Of a stretch of DNA of 64,000 nt, positions 1 through 10,191 are shown piece after piece. A model generated the notes under the pieces. The model made no database searches. It was not told the DNA's origin and saw nothing but the letters and a program-made list of their open reading frames with translations. Source of the DNA: Siderastrea siderea (lineage: Eukaryota; Cnidaria; Anthozoa; Scleractinia; Rhizangiidae); contig OZ034971.1 of NCBI GenBank assembly GCA_964030785.1, forward strand, positions 11,460,579-11,524,578, read 5' to 3'. Position 1 is the first letter of the stretch. Each line of letters begins with the position of its first letter. Both the position numbers and the translations under genes were made by a program.

Positions 1-240
1 GAGGTGTTGTGTTGTAGTGCTGATTATTTTGCCTCACAAAGTGGTCCTACCTAAGTTTAAGCCAGTATGGATGAAATCCTTAAATGTGACCATTCAAATG
101 AAAGCTTCTGAGCTGTGTTTTCTTGTGGTACTGTTTATTGTTAAGGTGGTTCTCATCGTTTGAGTCAGTAGAAAAAAAACGCGTGGAGTGTAAGCATTCA
201 AATGAGAGCCACTGAACAGTACCGTTACCTGAGGTACGGT
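1..240 (+). repeat. ~107-bp minisatellite, partial copies
   Basis: Contains the recurring phrases GACCATTCAAATGAAAGC, a run resembling CTGTGGTGCTGTTTATTATG, and GTCTGTGGATGAAATCCT. The same phrases recur at 7898-8245 and 8480-8760 on this strand and inverted at 3400-3900. The unit is about 107 bp and copies differ by many substitutions, so this is an old dispersed minisatellite or the internal repeat of a mobile element. The left end of the window cuts the block. No coding potential is seen. Confidence 0.6.
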
Positions 241-3200
241 TTAATTTTTTTTTAAACTAAAAAATAGAATAATTTCAAAGCCTGTTACTTCATTGGCACT
301 GCTAGGAGATAAGGGTATGAGAATGGAGGGAAAATAAGCAGATACCACAGCGTAAAAGTAGCCGCAAAATCATACCAGTCGGACAGATCTTCAGAAATTA
401 TTGCAGATATAACCAGAATCAAGACATTTCCCAATAGTAACCACAAAGAGAATTCAACATAAACGCGCCTCGAGATTAAAAAAACACTAAATTTGTCTAC
501 GTGCTCTCTTAATTAAGTCTGGTCTCCTTCTTTAGACTGTAACAAGACAGCTTTGTGCTGTTTTAACTTACTAGTAGATAATGCTCTTTTAAGGTCAGGA
601 AAAAGACGTTAAATTGTTGTGAAAACTCAATTCTTGTATGAGCCGCACGCTGTGAGTCGGAAAAGTCTGCGTATTTATTCTCTGCCAAATTTTGTGCGGG
701 GGCGGGGAACGCATGTTCACTGTTAGGGCATTGTCTTTGAGGGAATCTGATCTTTTCTCAGTTTGCTTTAGATTCACATACATGCTGCTGGGTTGGTTAA
801 TACAAGATGTTGATTAAAAGAAACAAAAAGTTTAAATGGTAGACTGATTAAACTTATAGCAGAGAAAAGACAGCCAAAAACGGCGCCTAAAACAATATTT
901 TTTATTTTGTTTTTGTCTGTCTTCTCTACGTTGTAAGGAGCGTTTCTGCGGATGGAGTATCCGATTTAATTTATTGTCATAAGGTTTTACCGATCTTAGA
1001 CTGCAACAGATCCGACCAGCAACGTTAAGCCGGCACACTTCGTCGTTTTGTAACTTGGCTTGTTTTTATGGATTATGACAAATGATACCTGGGACTTGGT
1101 CGATGTCTTCCGGAGTTTTTTCTACCTGAATCGCTTTACTTTTCTCAAATAAAGAAAAGTTAAATCACTGAGCTTAAATGTTAGACATCGTAAACAAGCT
1201 TCATTGCAATTCAGGAAATACTTATCGTTAATTAATCTACTGGTACGAGCTTCAACATTCACTCTAACTTCCTGTCTGGAAGTCTCCCAGATAGTGAAGT
1301 TGGAGAGATCAGCACCTCCATTTAGCACCATGATGTAGCAGTGCACTCTTTAGCTCTTCCTCCTCATTAAGCTGCCATGAACCACCGATCAGCCCATGAC
1401 GATCACTTTTATAGCACGGTGTGTCTACGTCTGTACATGGTATTGTCCACACTTTGTGGACTTTTGTCCATAGCGTATGACAGTCACCTTTCACGAGCCT
1501 AATGCACTTTCTTTCTTTTCTTTTCATTTTAGGATCGCTACATGTCTTTTATTATGATCAAACCTGTCGTGTTTAAAAGAGAACTTATGTGGGCATTAAT
1601 TTACTAAACTGATTCGGTGTTCAGTAAGGCCATTCTTTCAATTTCTTCACGCGTGTCAGTGAGACTCGGCTCCAAGTCGCTAGTATTTTCTTGGGAACAG
1701 AAAAAGGTTTCCCTTGGGTAGAAAAGAGAGTATGTGTGTTCGTGTGTGGAGCGCGATTATGGAAAATACGTGGGCGGGATATTGGATGTGTTGCGCACGA
1801 TACAAAACCAGAACCAGCCGCCATTTTGTTTCACGTGCGTGGACCGTGAGCAAGTCGATCACGCGTGCTGTATACCTATCGCGAAAACATCAAGATAAGT
1901 ACAGTCACACGTGGGTTGTGCAGATCATACATAGGTCAAAAAAAGACTTTTCACAGGCAAACTGCCGACCATTACAGGAGAGATAACAAAAAAAAGACAA
2001 CTTGAAATATGCTGTACAACTGGGGCGGCTGCATCGATACAACAAGTGCACTAAAAAACCCAACAGTGAACCGGGATCTATCTCGCTTTTGTCGCTCGTT
2101 TTTCTAGCAATAGTATCCTATAGATATTTGCCAATTCATAATAATCCGTCTCTTTATTGCCAATCGATGAAACGAGGCCAGTTCGAATTTGCACGCCATA
2201 CAAAGCTCACTATACTCACTATTTAGCCCGTTTTCATCACTAGTTTATCTACCAAGAGTATTCCATACTTTGCCGTTTCATTTATCCGTCTATTTACAGC
2301 CACTCGATATCAAGAACCACGTTCGCATTCACACATACCGTGGACCTATATTAGAGTATGGAGAAATTTACAATCAACTATGCGAGGAACGTTTTTAACG
2401 ATAATTTGTTTGATCTGGGTTACGACTAGATATTTCATGGTATCGTGCACATAGGCCTAGTTATTGAGAGTAATAATATAATACAAATATCATTAATCCC
2501 AGTGTCATTTTTTATTCAGCATTTTGTGGTCTGAAGAATGACCTCCAGATCCATGAGCTAATTTTCAAGTATTATTGTCCTCTTCTTTAGCCTTGCCCTA
2601 GAGGATTACTGCTAGTCACGTTTCACCCTTCAAGCTTGAGGAGTTGTCTGTCGTCTTGTGTAAATAAACAACTCCGTGGAAGAGAATCCCTTGCACTGGA
2701 AATGCACGCAATCTACCAGCTCTGGTCCTGTAGAAGACTGGCGTCTAGTTAAAATATTAGGCATAAAACCGAAGTTTTTGCGTAATATCCCCGCTTCCCG
2801 GGAGGGACGGTAGGGGGGGGAGTGCCGCTGGACAGGGTATGGTATTGGCTTCTGTGCCCTACACAAGGCATATAATTTTATGCAAATCTGTCCTAACAGG
2901 GTCCGAACATGTCCTAAGCAGGGTAGGGTTGCACGATTGTCCTCGTAAATACGCTTTATACAGTACTTAACAATCGGCTAGATTGGAGACGTTTGCACTT
3001 TAAAATTGTTTAAAGCAGGAAGGTGTATTTTGTCCTTTGTCCTAAACAGAGTCCTAAAAATAATTGGTGTTGTCAGGAGCCTATCCTGGTGTTGTCCTAC
3101 ACAGGGTAGGTACAAGTTCAGTTGTTTTGTTCTGTTTCTCCTTTTTTTAGCCCTAACCGGGTTCAGGATTTCAAACCCTCAGCGGCACCCCTGAACCCAA

Positions 3201-3399
3201 ACATGGGTCAAATGCCCCCCCCCCCGGATCTTAGCGCTAAACTACTTTATTTGCGCCTTGCGTTGAGTGAAAGAAAGCATGTCTATCTACGACTTTCGGA
3301 TCATAGTCATAGTTTAGGGTGTATGACCCTTTTACCCATAATAACGCCAAATTTCTATTAGCAAACTATTAAAAATAAAACAGAACAACAGGACGGTAC
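241..3399. other. Gene-free stretch
   Basis: No frame here shows a recognisable domain or a convincing exon. Short frames occur on both strands but have no family resemblance. At 2900-3180 a loose phrase (TCCTAAxCAGGGTAGG) recurs a few times, which suggests decayed repeat. A C-tract at 3216-3225 precedes the inverted minisatellite. Confidence 0.5.
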
Positions 3400-3900
3400 T
3401 GCTGACTATAGATTTCAAGATTTCATTCACAGACTTAATAGAGTTAGAACCATCTTATTCAGCATAACAAATAGCGCCAAGAAAAATATTTGTTGATATT
3501 AGCTTTCATTTGAATGGTTACACTTAGGATTTCATCTATAGATTCAAAAGCTAGAACCACCTTGTACAGCATAATAAACATTGCAACAGGAATTTACTGC
3601 TCAGTAGCTTTAGTTGAGTGGTCACACTTTATTACTTCACCCATAGACTCTAAAGTTAGAACAACCTTGCACATTCTAATGAATAACACCACGTCAAAAA
3701 GTAGTATTTTAGTGAAAGCTATTAGAATGGCTTTTGTCAGCTTGGCGGTCACATATAAGACTCCAATAGCCACAGATTTGCACTACCTTGCACAGATTAA
3801 TAGACAGAGCTCCTGGCGTATAACCACAGGAAACAAATGCTCAGAAGCTTCATTGACTTTAGCCACTTTTGGAACTTAATCCGCAGACTCAAAGGCTAGA
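3400..3900 (-). repeat. ~107-bp minisatellite, inverted block
   Basis: Read on the minus strand, this block repeats the same phrases as the blocks at 1-240 and 7898-8760 (GTGACCATTCAAATGAAAGC, GTACAAGGTGGTTCTAGC, GTCTATGGGTGAA). Four to five degenerate units are visible. The 121-aa frame at 3514-3879 is a by-product of the repeat. The BTB-kelch gene sits between this inverted block and the direct block downstream. Confidence 0.6.
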
Positions 3901-4432
3901 AACACAGCTCTTGACTCAAAGGTACTCTAAGGGTAGGAACGTGCATTGTGTAGTCTTTGGCACTTAAGGCAAGTAAGCCTTAGGCAAACAAAGTAACTAA
4001 TTTCCTCTGTGAAACAAAAGTTTCTTCATAATCCACTTGTATGGAAAAGTCAACTAAGCTGAAACGTCGCGACACTTGGAATTCAACTTCTCAGTCGTTA
4101 AAATTAAAAAAATGCCTCTAGATTAGCAGAACTGTCATGGCATGTTAATTTACTGAATTGTGTGGTATTGAACTCGCCCTCAGCAATCTTAGCATCTTTC
4201 GCAAGAGTCAAAAAGCTGGACAAATTCCAACCTGTAAGCGATGTTTAATCTGCGAATTTTTTTCCTTATAACTTTGCAAAACCTATTTGGGCGTCCTACA
4301 CTTTAAACCGGTGTCTCAACATCGCTCTCAGACACGCAGGGTACTGACTAGCGTAAGATAACTAGGTTCAACTAGTGTCAATATGAAGCCTGGACTGAAA
4401 AAGATGTAACTGCCACGTCAGACAGAATAAAA

Positions 4433-6184
4433 ATGGCACACGGAACTAAAGATTCTTACGCCGAAAACTTGATCAATACCCTGCATAATTTTCGGAAGGA
4501 ACAACTCTACTGTGACGCAACGTTGGTAGTGGAAGGGAAGAAATTTTATGCACATCGCAATATTCTCTCTTCCAGTAGCACCTACTTCCACAAACATTTT
4601 TTACAGCGCGATTCCAAAAGAAAGAAATCGCACGTTTGCGTTGCGATTCCAGAAATCTCGCTGAGCGTCACTGAAGAACTTCTGCAGTATCTCTATACGG
4701 GTTTTGTAAAATTAACGACAGCAAACGTCAAGGGATTGATTCAAGCGGCTAACACCTTGGAACTCGCTCGACTCAAGCATAAAGGCTGCGAGTTTTTACA
4801 AAACGAACTTAATCTAGAAAACTGCATCAGCACCTTTCAATTTGCGGATAAAAACGAGTGTCCAAGCTTGAGAAGAGCTTCCAAGGAATTCATCAACGAA
4901 AGCTTCAGACTTGTGTCAAAGAAGGACGCCTTTTTGACTCTCAGTTCTTTGCAAGTGGAAGAGTTTACTTCCGATGATAACATTGTGATCCAGAATGAGG
5001 AAGAAGTTTACGAAGCGACGCTTAACTGGGTTAAACACGACATCAAATCTCGCAGCATCCACTTTCCTAGGCTTTTCCAACACGTTCGATTAACATCAGT
5101 GTCTAAATATTACTTACATACAAATGTAGGTGGAGAAGAGCTTGTCAAGGTTAACCGGCCCTGCATTGAGATTCTTCTCAATGCTATGAAGATGGTTTCG
5201 TTAATGCCTCCAGAAAGTGTAGCAGCGAGCCCGCCTTTCAAGCCAAGGAAGTGCCTTCAACAAGAGATAGAAATGGTTATAGCTTGTGGGGGACTCTATG
5301 AAGAAGAGACAATGTCTTCAACGCTATGCTTTGACACACTAAAACATATCTGGTATGAACTTGCGCCTGTTTCCACGGACGAACACCGTAAGCACTGGGG
5401 TCACGGCATGGCTGCGTGTAACGGCTTCCTTTATGTTATGGGTGGTTTCTACGACGATTCAAAGCAAGTTTTCAGCGACGCAACGTCTGCTGTTAAGAGA
5501 TATGACGCGAAAACAAACTCGTGGTCAAGTGTGAAGAGTTTAAAGAAAGCAACATCATTGGCAGGGGTTGTGGCTCACCATGAATGTCTGTACCTTGTTG
5601 GTGGAAGTAACAGCGGCGCGTTGAAAGACGTTCAAAAATACGACCCTGAAAATGATGCTTGGGAACTAGTGGCGGGGCTTAACACTACCCGATGTGCGCC
5701 TTGCGCAGTCGCGAACGAAGATCACGTCTTCGCAATCGGCGGAATGCAGGAAAACGGCGAATTTCTTCACACAGCCGAGAGGTACGACCCCAAGAGAAAC
5801 ATATGGAGCGATATAGCTTCGATGAGCACCGCCAGAGCTTTCGCTTGCGGTGTTGCCATGGAAACTAAAGTATTTATTATCGGTGGGAGTACAGATGTTC
5901 TCGGGCAGAACGCACTAAACACATGTGAAATGTACGACACACGCACAGAGGTCTGGGCCCAGGTAGCCAGCATGTACGTCCCGAGATTCGCCGCGGGTGT
6001 AGCCAAGGTTCGCGACAAAGTTTTTGTGTTTGGAGGAGGTTTTGCCGGTGAGATTTACAAAAGTGTGGAAAGTTACTCAGTAGAAAGAAATGAGTGGAAA
6101 ATGGAAGATGACATGCCACGAGCCGCTACACACATTCAGTGCTCAACTTTCAGGATCCCAATTACCAGCGTTCAAAGTGAATAG
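4433..6184 (+). CDS. Kelch-like BTB-BACK-Kelch protein (KLHL type)
   Basis: Intact 583-aa single coding exon. Residues ~17-124 form a BTB/POZ domain (YCDATLVVEGKKFYAHRNIL, then a YLYTG helix). Residues ~129-232 form a BACK domain (an EEEVYEATLNWVKHD segment). Residues ~277-575 carry six kelch blades, each with the double glycine (ACGG, VMGG, LVGG, AIGG, IIGG, VFGG) followed by spaced Y and W. The usual length of the family is 550-650 aa, so this is complete. Family members are substrate adaptors for cullin-3 ubiquitin ligases: BTB-BACK binds CUL3 and the propeller binds the target. The target cannot be read from sequence. The start has a strong context (AAAAATGG), and AATAAA lies about 100 bp past the stop. 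A 5' non-coding exon is possible, because CAGACAG just before the start could be an acceptor. No one-to-one KLHL orthologue is claimed. Confidence 0.95.
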   Translation: MAHGTKDSYAENLINTLHNFRKEQLYCDATLVVEGKKFYAHRNILSSSSTYFHKHFLQRDSKRKKSHVCVAIPEISLSVTEELLQYLYTGFVKLTTANVKGLIQAANTLELARLKHKGCEFLQNELNLENCISTFQFADKNECPSLRRASKEFINESFRLVSKKDAFLTLSSLQVEEFTSDDNIVIQNEEEVYEATLNWVKHDIKSRSIHFPRLFQHVRLTSVSKYYLHTNVGGEELVKVNRPCIEILLNAMKMVSLMPPESVAASPPFKPRKCLQQEIEMVIACGGLYEEETMSSTLCFDTLKHIWYELAPVSTDEHRKHWGHGMAACNGFLYVMGGFYDDSKQVFSDATSAVKRYDAKTNSWSSVKSLKKATSLAGVVAHHECLYLVGGSNSGALKDVQKYDPENDAWELVAGLNTTRCAPCAVANEDHVFAIGGMQENGEFLHTAERYDPKRNIWSDIASMSTARAFACGVAMETKVFIIGGSTDVLGQNALNTCEMYDTRTEVWAQVASMYVPRFAAGVAKVRDKVFVFGGGFAGEIYKSVESYSVERNEWKMEDDMPRAATHIQCSTFRIPITSVQSE

Positions 6185-6281
6185 GCGTAAAACCGTAAGG
6201 ATCAGTTTCGCCACAAAATCGTTTGCATTTAGTAGGAAAATAAGTAAAAATTCGTGAAATGTAGCAACATTCTTCAACACG

Positions 6282-6287
6282 AATAAA
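6282..6287 (+). promoter_or_regulatory. Putative polyadenylation signal of the BTB-kelch gene
   Basis: Canonical AATAAA 98 bp after the stop codon, followed by a T-run (6295-6303) that could serve as the downstream U-rich element. It fits a compact 3' UTR. Confidence 0.55.
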
Positions 6288-6931
6288 CACTAAGTTTTTT
6301 TTTGCAAACAATGATCTCTAGTGCAGCCAACAAGAAAGATCACTGATGTAACATTACATAAACTGTAAACAAGTTTTAAATGGAAAGAGGGTTCTGGATT
6401 AGTGTTTGATTGTGTAGAAATACACTGAGGTCGACAGAGAATAAGAACAATAGATTACCTGGAACAAAGTCTTATTCATCAGCGTTCAAAAACAAAGATG
6501 ACTAATATAGCCTTAAATCAGAATTGAACAGGAAAAGTTAGTGTGGAAGCAGTCAGTTAAACGTTACGAGTTTTATACTACCTGCTATGACTAACCGAAA
6601 CCATCAGGGATCACTGATGCTAAACCTTAAAGGATATGTCATTTCTTGTTTATAGTCTTGCAATGTTCAGTTAGAAGTTATACTCATTAGAAACTGGATT
6701 TAGGAATTATGATGCATCATAACGTAGAGGCTAATTATTTTGTGTATGTAATTTTGAACACATCCGAAAGTTTTATTTCTAAGAAAATTTGTTGGGCGAT
6801 ATTTACATTAGGGATTGGTGATTTTTGAGATTTTGCGCAGATAAATTTTTGCAAATTAAAATACACTTTATCATGAGATTCACGGCTAACTTAATTTCGC
6901 AAATCGTAACCGACTGAATCCCCGGTTCAAA

Positions 6932-7423
6932 TCACGGTCTCGCTAAGTGCAAAACTGATACAAGTTTAAATTTCCTATCTCCAATATTTTCCTTATTAGC
7001 ACAGTGTGACATTCGTCTCGTTACAGTGACGGTCATCTCTTGGGATTTTTCTTTTTCTGTTGAGGTCACCAAAGAAAGGCAACTTCGCACACTTTCCAAA
7101 ACTTTAATATCCTTAAAAATTCCACGCCATTCGATTCGCAATTTTGTCAGGCATGACAACGATTTCGGGTCTGGTCCTTGGAGAGTAAATTTTCTTTTTT
7201 TTTTCTTTGTGGACTTCTTTGTTTTAGTTTTTGCCTTTTCCCTTTTAAACTTTTTTTTAAATTTGTTTTTGTTTTTCTCCTTTTTTGGAGTTGATCGTCG
7301 TCTTCCCATTACAATCATTTTGTTCTTCACTACTCGTTGTCGTTTTCTGTGACAAACAGTCAACTTCGGTCGTAAGAAACGTAACTTCAACCAATCAAAG
7401 CGCGAGTTAGTGTCCATTCCCAT
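6932..7423 (-). CDS. Lysine-rich hypothetical open frame, divergent from the costars gene
   Basis: A 163-aa frame with a strongly basic centre (runs of K, N and T around residues 45-75), flanked by more ordinary protein sequence (LRIEWRGIFKDIKVLE). It starts about 70 bp from the probable first exon of the costars gene and points away from it, so a shared bidirectional promoter is possible. Against it: the basic part is simply the complement of a T-rich tract, and I recognise no family. It may be a chance frame or one exon of an unknown nuclear protein. Confidence 0.22.
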   Translation of the reverse strand: MGMDTNSRFDWLKLRFLRPKLTVCHRKRQRVVKNKMIVMGRRRSTPKKEKNKNKFKKKFKREKAKTKTKKSTKKKKRKFTLQGPDPKSLSCLTKLRIEWRGIFKDIKVLESVRSCLSLVTSTEKEKSQEMTVTVTRRMSHCANKENIGDRKFKLVSVLHLARP

Positions 7424-7490
7424 CTTTCCTCGCGCACCGCTCAGTAGTTGCGTGACGTACCCGATCGTGTGACAAGCAGCAGGGACAACA

Positions 7491-7584
7491 ACAAAGATGG
7501 CGGAGGGCTTAAAAGTCCTATTCTGTTCTGCATTTCGTGAAGAATAAGGTTCTACTTAAAGTGTTCTAAAGAGTTATTTGGTAG
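7491..7584 (+). other. Probable 5' UTR exon of the costars gene, with a short upstream ORF
   Basis: The stretch ends in a consensus donor (GTAG/GTGAGT at 7585). The next good acceptor in front of a real coding frame is TTATCAG at 9804-9810, just ahead of the costars start. It contains an ATG at 7497 in excellent context (AAAGATGG) opening a 16-codon frame that stops at 7547, so it would act as an upstream ORF. The true transcription start is unknown; TGACGT at 7453-7458 resembles a CRE core. The link to the costars gene is inferred from splice signals only. Confidence 0.4.
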
Positions 7585-7897
7585 GTGAGTAAACCTTAAG
7601 TAAGTTGGGATAATCTGTGTTTGTTTTGTTGTAACCCTTTTCGAAAGAACAGAGCATTAAACGTTGTTACGAGGAGAAAATGTTTTAAAAAGCTCCGCCT
7701 GGTTAGTACCAGGTTAGTACATGAATGTTCTGCTTGAAAAAGTGCAAGCCTTACTGCTCGAGATCTGTTAGAGTTTATTTGTTATGTTTGTTTTCATTTC
7801 TTGTCCTCTCCACAACTTTTTAATCCTGTTCTATCTAAAAAAGCAAACTTAGAGTATGCGGTGTTGTACCCAGTGTCTTTTTAGGAGAGGTGTCTTT

Positions 7898-8245
7898 TTG
7901 TGGATGAATCCATACTTACAAGATTGACCATGAAAGCTACAGAACAGTACTTTCCCATGGTGCTGTTTATTATGCTGTACAAGATGGTTCTAAGTTTTGA
8001 GTCTGTGGACACAATCCTAAAGTGTGACCATTCAAATGAAAGCTACTGAGCAGTACTTTCCTGTGGTGCTGTTTATTATGCTGTACAAGATTGTTATAGC
8101 TTCAGAGTCTTTGGATGAAACCCCAAAGTGTGACCATTCAAAGGAAAGCTGTTGATGTGTACTTTCCTGTAGTACTGTACGACGTGGTTTCAACTTTTGT
8201 CTGTCGGTGGATTAAATCCGAAAGAGTGACCATTCAAATGAAACA
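7898..8245 (+). repeat. ~107-bp minisatellite block
   Basis: Three consecutive units containing GTGACCATTCAAATGAAAGC, AGTACTTTCCTGTGGTGCTG and TTATTATGCTGTACAAGATG. This is the clearest place to see the ~107-bp period. It lies in the presumed intron of the costars gene. The array is interrupted by the palindromic repeat at 8255-8430 and resumes at 8480, so that repeat inserted into it later. Confidence 0.7.
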
Positions 8246-8254
8246 CAAAAATTT

Positions 8255-8430
8255 GGATCTATCAATTTAGTTGATAAGGTAAATAGGCCACTGTAGAAAA
8301 AGTGAAAGCTGACATTTCGAGCGTTAGCCCGACAAATTCGCTCTGATGAATGGCTAACCCTCGAAACCTCAGCTTTAATTCTTCTACGGTGGCCAATTTG
8401 CCTTATCAACTCAGTCAAATTTTTGTTTTT
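8255..8430. mobile_element. Dispersed palindromic repeat (possible Penelope-like retroelement tail)
   Basis: Inverted phrases TTTCGAGCGTTAGCC and GGCTAACCCTCGAAA lie around 8315-8366, bracketed by GTTGATAAGGTAAAT and ATTTGCCTTATCAACT. A related decayed copy is at 20345-20500, and another family with the same GAAACGTCAG phrase is at 48403-48605. I associate this style of repeat with the ends of Penelope-like retroelements in cnidarians, from memory. No reverse transcriptase or GIY-YIG domain is present here. Confidence 0.45.
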
Positions 8431-8479
8431 CACTTTGCCACTGACGCAGTACCACAGTTTTTTTAGAAACTAACCCCTC

Positions 8480-8760
8480 ATTCAAATGGAAGGTTGAGCA
8501 GTACTTTCCTAAAGTACTGTTTATTTTGCTGTACGAGGGGATTCTACCTTTTGTGTCTGTGGATAAAATGCTGAAGTGTGAGCATTCAAATGAAAGCTAT
8601 TGAGGAGTACCTTTCTGTGGTGCTGTTTATTGTTCTGTACAAGATGGTTATATCTTTCGAGTCTCTGGATGAAAGCTGTGGAGCAATACTTTCTAGTGGC
8701 CCCATTGATTGTGCTTTGCCAAGTGTTTCTTGTTGAGTATGTGGATGAAATGGTTTCCTA
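8480..8760 (+). repeat. ~107-bp minisatellite block, continued
   Basis: Two to three further units after the palindromic insertion (CATTCAAATGAAAGCTATTG, GTGGTGCTGTTTATTG, GTACAAGATGGTTATA). Degeneracy increases toward the right end. Confidence 0.6.
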
Positions 8761-9816
8761 AAGTTTGCACCATGACATGTAGTGAGGAATACGTGCATTT
8801 TTTCATCAGTATAGAATGACCTTAATGTTATAGTCAGTAGTGGTGTGATCATCACATCAAATTTTAAATCTGCTGCCATTTTGATTTTTACTAATGATGT
8901 CATGCTATGATGGAGGGGCCTAGAACTCAGATGCTCCCAATTGGAATAGGAGGTCTGGGACCAAGAAGTCATTGGTATCTCTCAGAACCTCTTCAGTTAT
9001 TGGTTTGGTCGGTTGGGGGTGGGGGGGGGGGGGACAATGGGACAGGAACCCGGGAGAAAAGAGGATGGGAGGATTGGAAGGGGTTGGAAGTGGGAAGTGG
9101 GAAATGGTAAAAGCAAAAGTGGAGAAAGAGAAAGTGGGAAGCAGGGTTGTCACGTGGTGGGACAAGGGAGGAAAATTGAAAATTGTAAAAGTTAAAATAG
9201 GACAAAGAGGCAGGAGCCAACGAAAAAAGGAAAGGGAACTGGGATCAGCAAGTACAGGCTGTGCTTGTAGAAATGCCCAAAGGCTCCCAATCAGGAAATC
9301 TCTGGTAACCAGTCCTCGAGCTTTATGCAAAAGATAAGATTTTCTAGTCAACGAGAGACAAAAGCTAAGGGCCTGGGGCCCCTGGGTATGGGAAGTGGGA
9401 GGTTTGGATTCCATGTTCCCCCACTTATCAGTCACACAGACCTCTCAGTTTCTTTGTTCCTGATCATGGGCTTGCTGAACGCATAGTTGTAAAGTGTTGC
9501 TCCAGAAAATATCCAAACTCCCCCCATGGAGGATGTTTTGGTTTGAACCCTTACACTCCTCTGGAAATTCCAGTTTAGCTTCATACTTTCCTTTAAAATT
9601 TTTGGTGTTAAACACCCCCTCCCCCTTGGAATTTCCAATGACCCCCTGGGGGAGGGTATGGATACTTTCTGGAACCAGACAAAATATTTGCAATGACTGT
9701 CAATTGAGCAAAGACGTGCTTCATCAGCTTGACAATTTCAAGAGAGTCTCCTTGGGCAGTTTAATCTTCAGGTGTTGATGTTTGTTGCTACGTTTTTTCA
9801 ACCTTATCAGGGAAAA

Positions 9817-10191
9817 ATGGCGGCACCTCCAAGACATAGCAAACAATATGGTCGCCCAGTGGCGGGATCTAAAACTGAGGCTCGGGGAAAATTTGCTGGT
9901 GCTCATATCAGCCAAGAAGTGAAAGATTTATGTAAGGTCATTCTACAAATGGGTGACGAACAGCCAGACGGCACTGTTGCAGTCACTTTTGGTCGCTTGT
10001 TTGAAAGGTACACAAGAATTTCCAACAAAGCTGTTGGGATGCTACTCAGGGCTCGAAAGCAGAATTTAGTCGATTTTGAGGGTGAAATGTTGTTCCAAAG
10101 AAGAGATGACGATGTTGTTATTACTCTACTGCGCATGCCTGAAGATGTTCAAAATGACAGTGATGAATACTGGAACATCCGTGCGAAGTGA
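9817..10191 (+). CDS. Costars-domain protein (ABRA/STARS C-terminal type)
   Basis: 124 aa from the ATG at 9817. The open frame runs 15 codons further upstream, but an acceptor (polypyrimidine plus TTATCAG) ends at 9810, so the exon begins there and this ATG (AAAAATGG) is the natural start. Residues ~31-106 are a costars domain: FGRLFERYTRISNKAVGMLL, then RARKQNLVDFEGEM and DDDVVITLL. This matches the C-terminal actin-binding region of ABRA/STARS more closely than the ~80-aa ABRACL. The preceding GRPVAGSKTEARGK segment is also ABRA-like. Family role: actin binding and stimulation of Rho/SRF signalling in the cytoplasm. The long N-terminal part of vertebrate ABRA is absent. AATAAA at 10550 is a possible poly(A) signal. 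Confidence 0.9.
   Translation: MAAPPRHSKQYGRPVAGSKTEARGKFAGAHISQEVKDLCKVILQMGDEQPDGTVAVTFGRLFERYTRISNKAVGMLLRARKQNLVDFEGEMLFQRRDDDVVITLLRMPEDVQNDSDEYWNIRAK

Noticed and set aside
8920..9435. Overlapping frames on both strands around the G-tract at 9018
   Set aside because: Composition follows the purine-rich tract; no domain, and it lies in the presumed intron of the costars gene.
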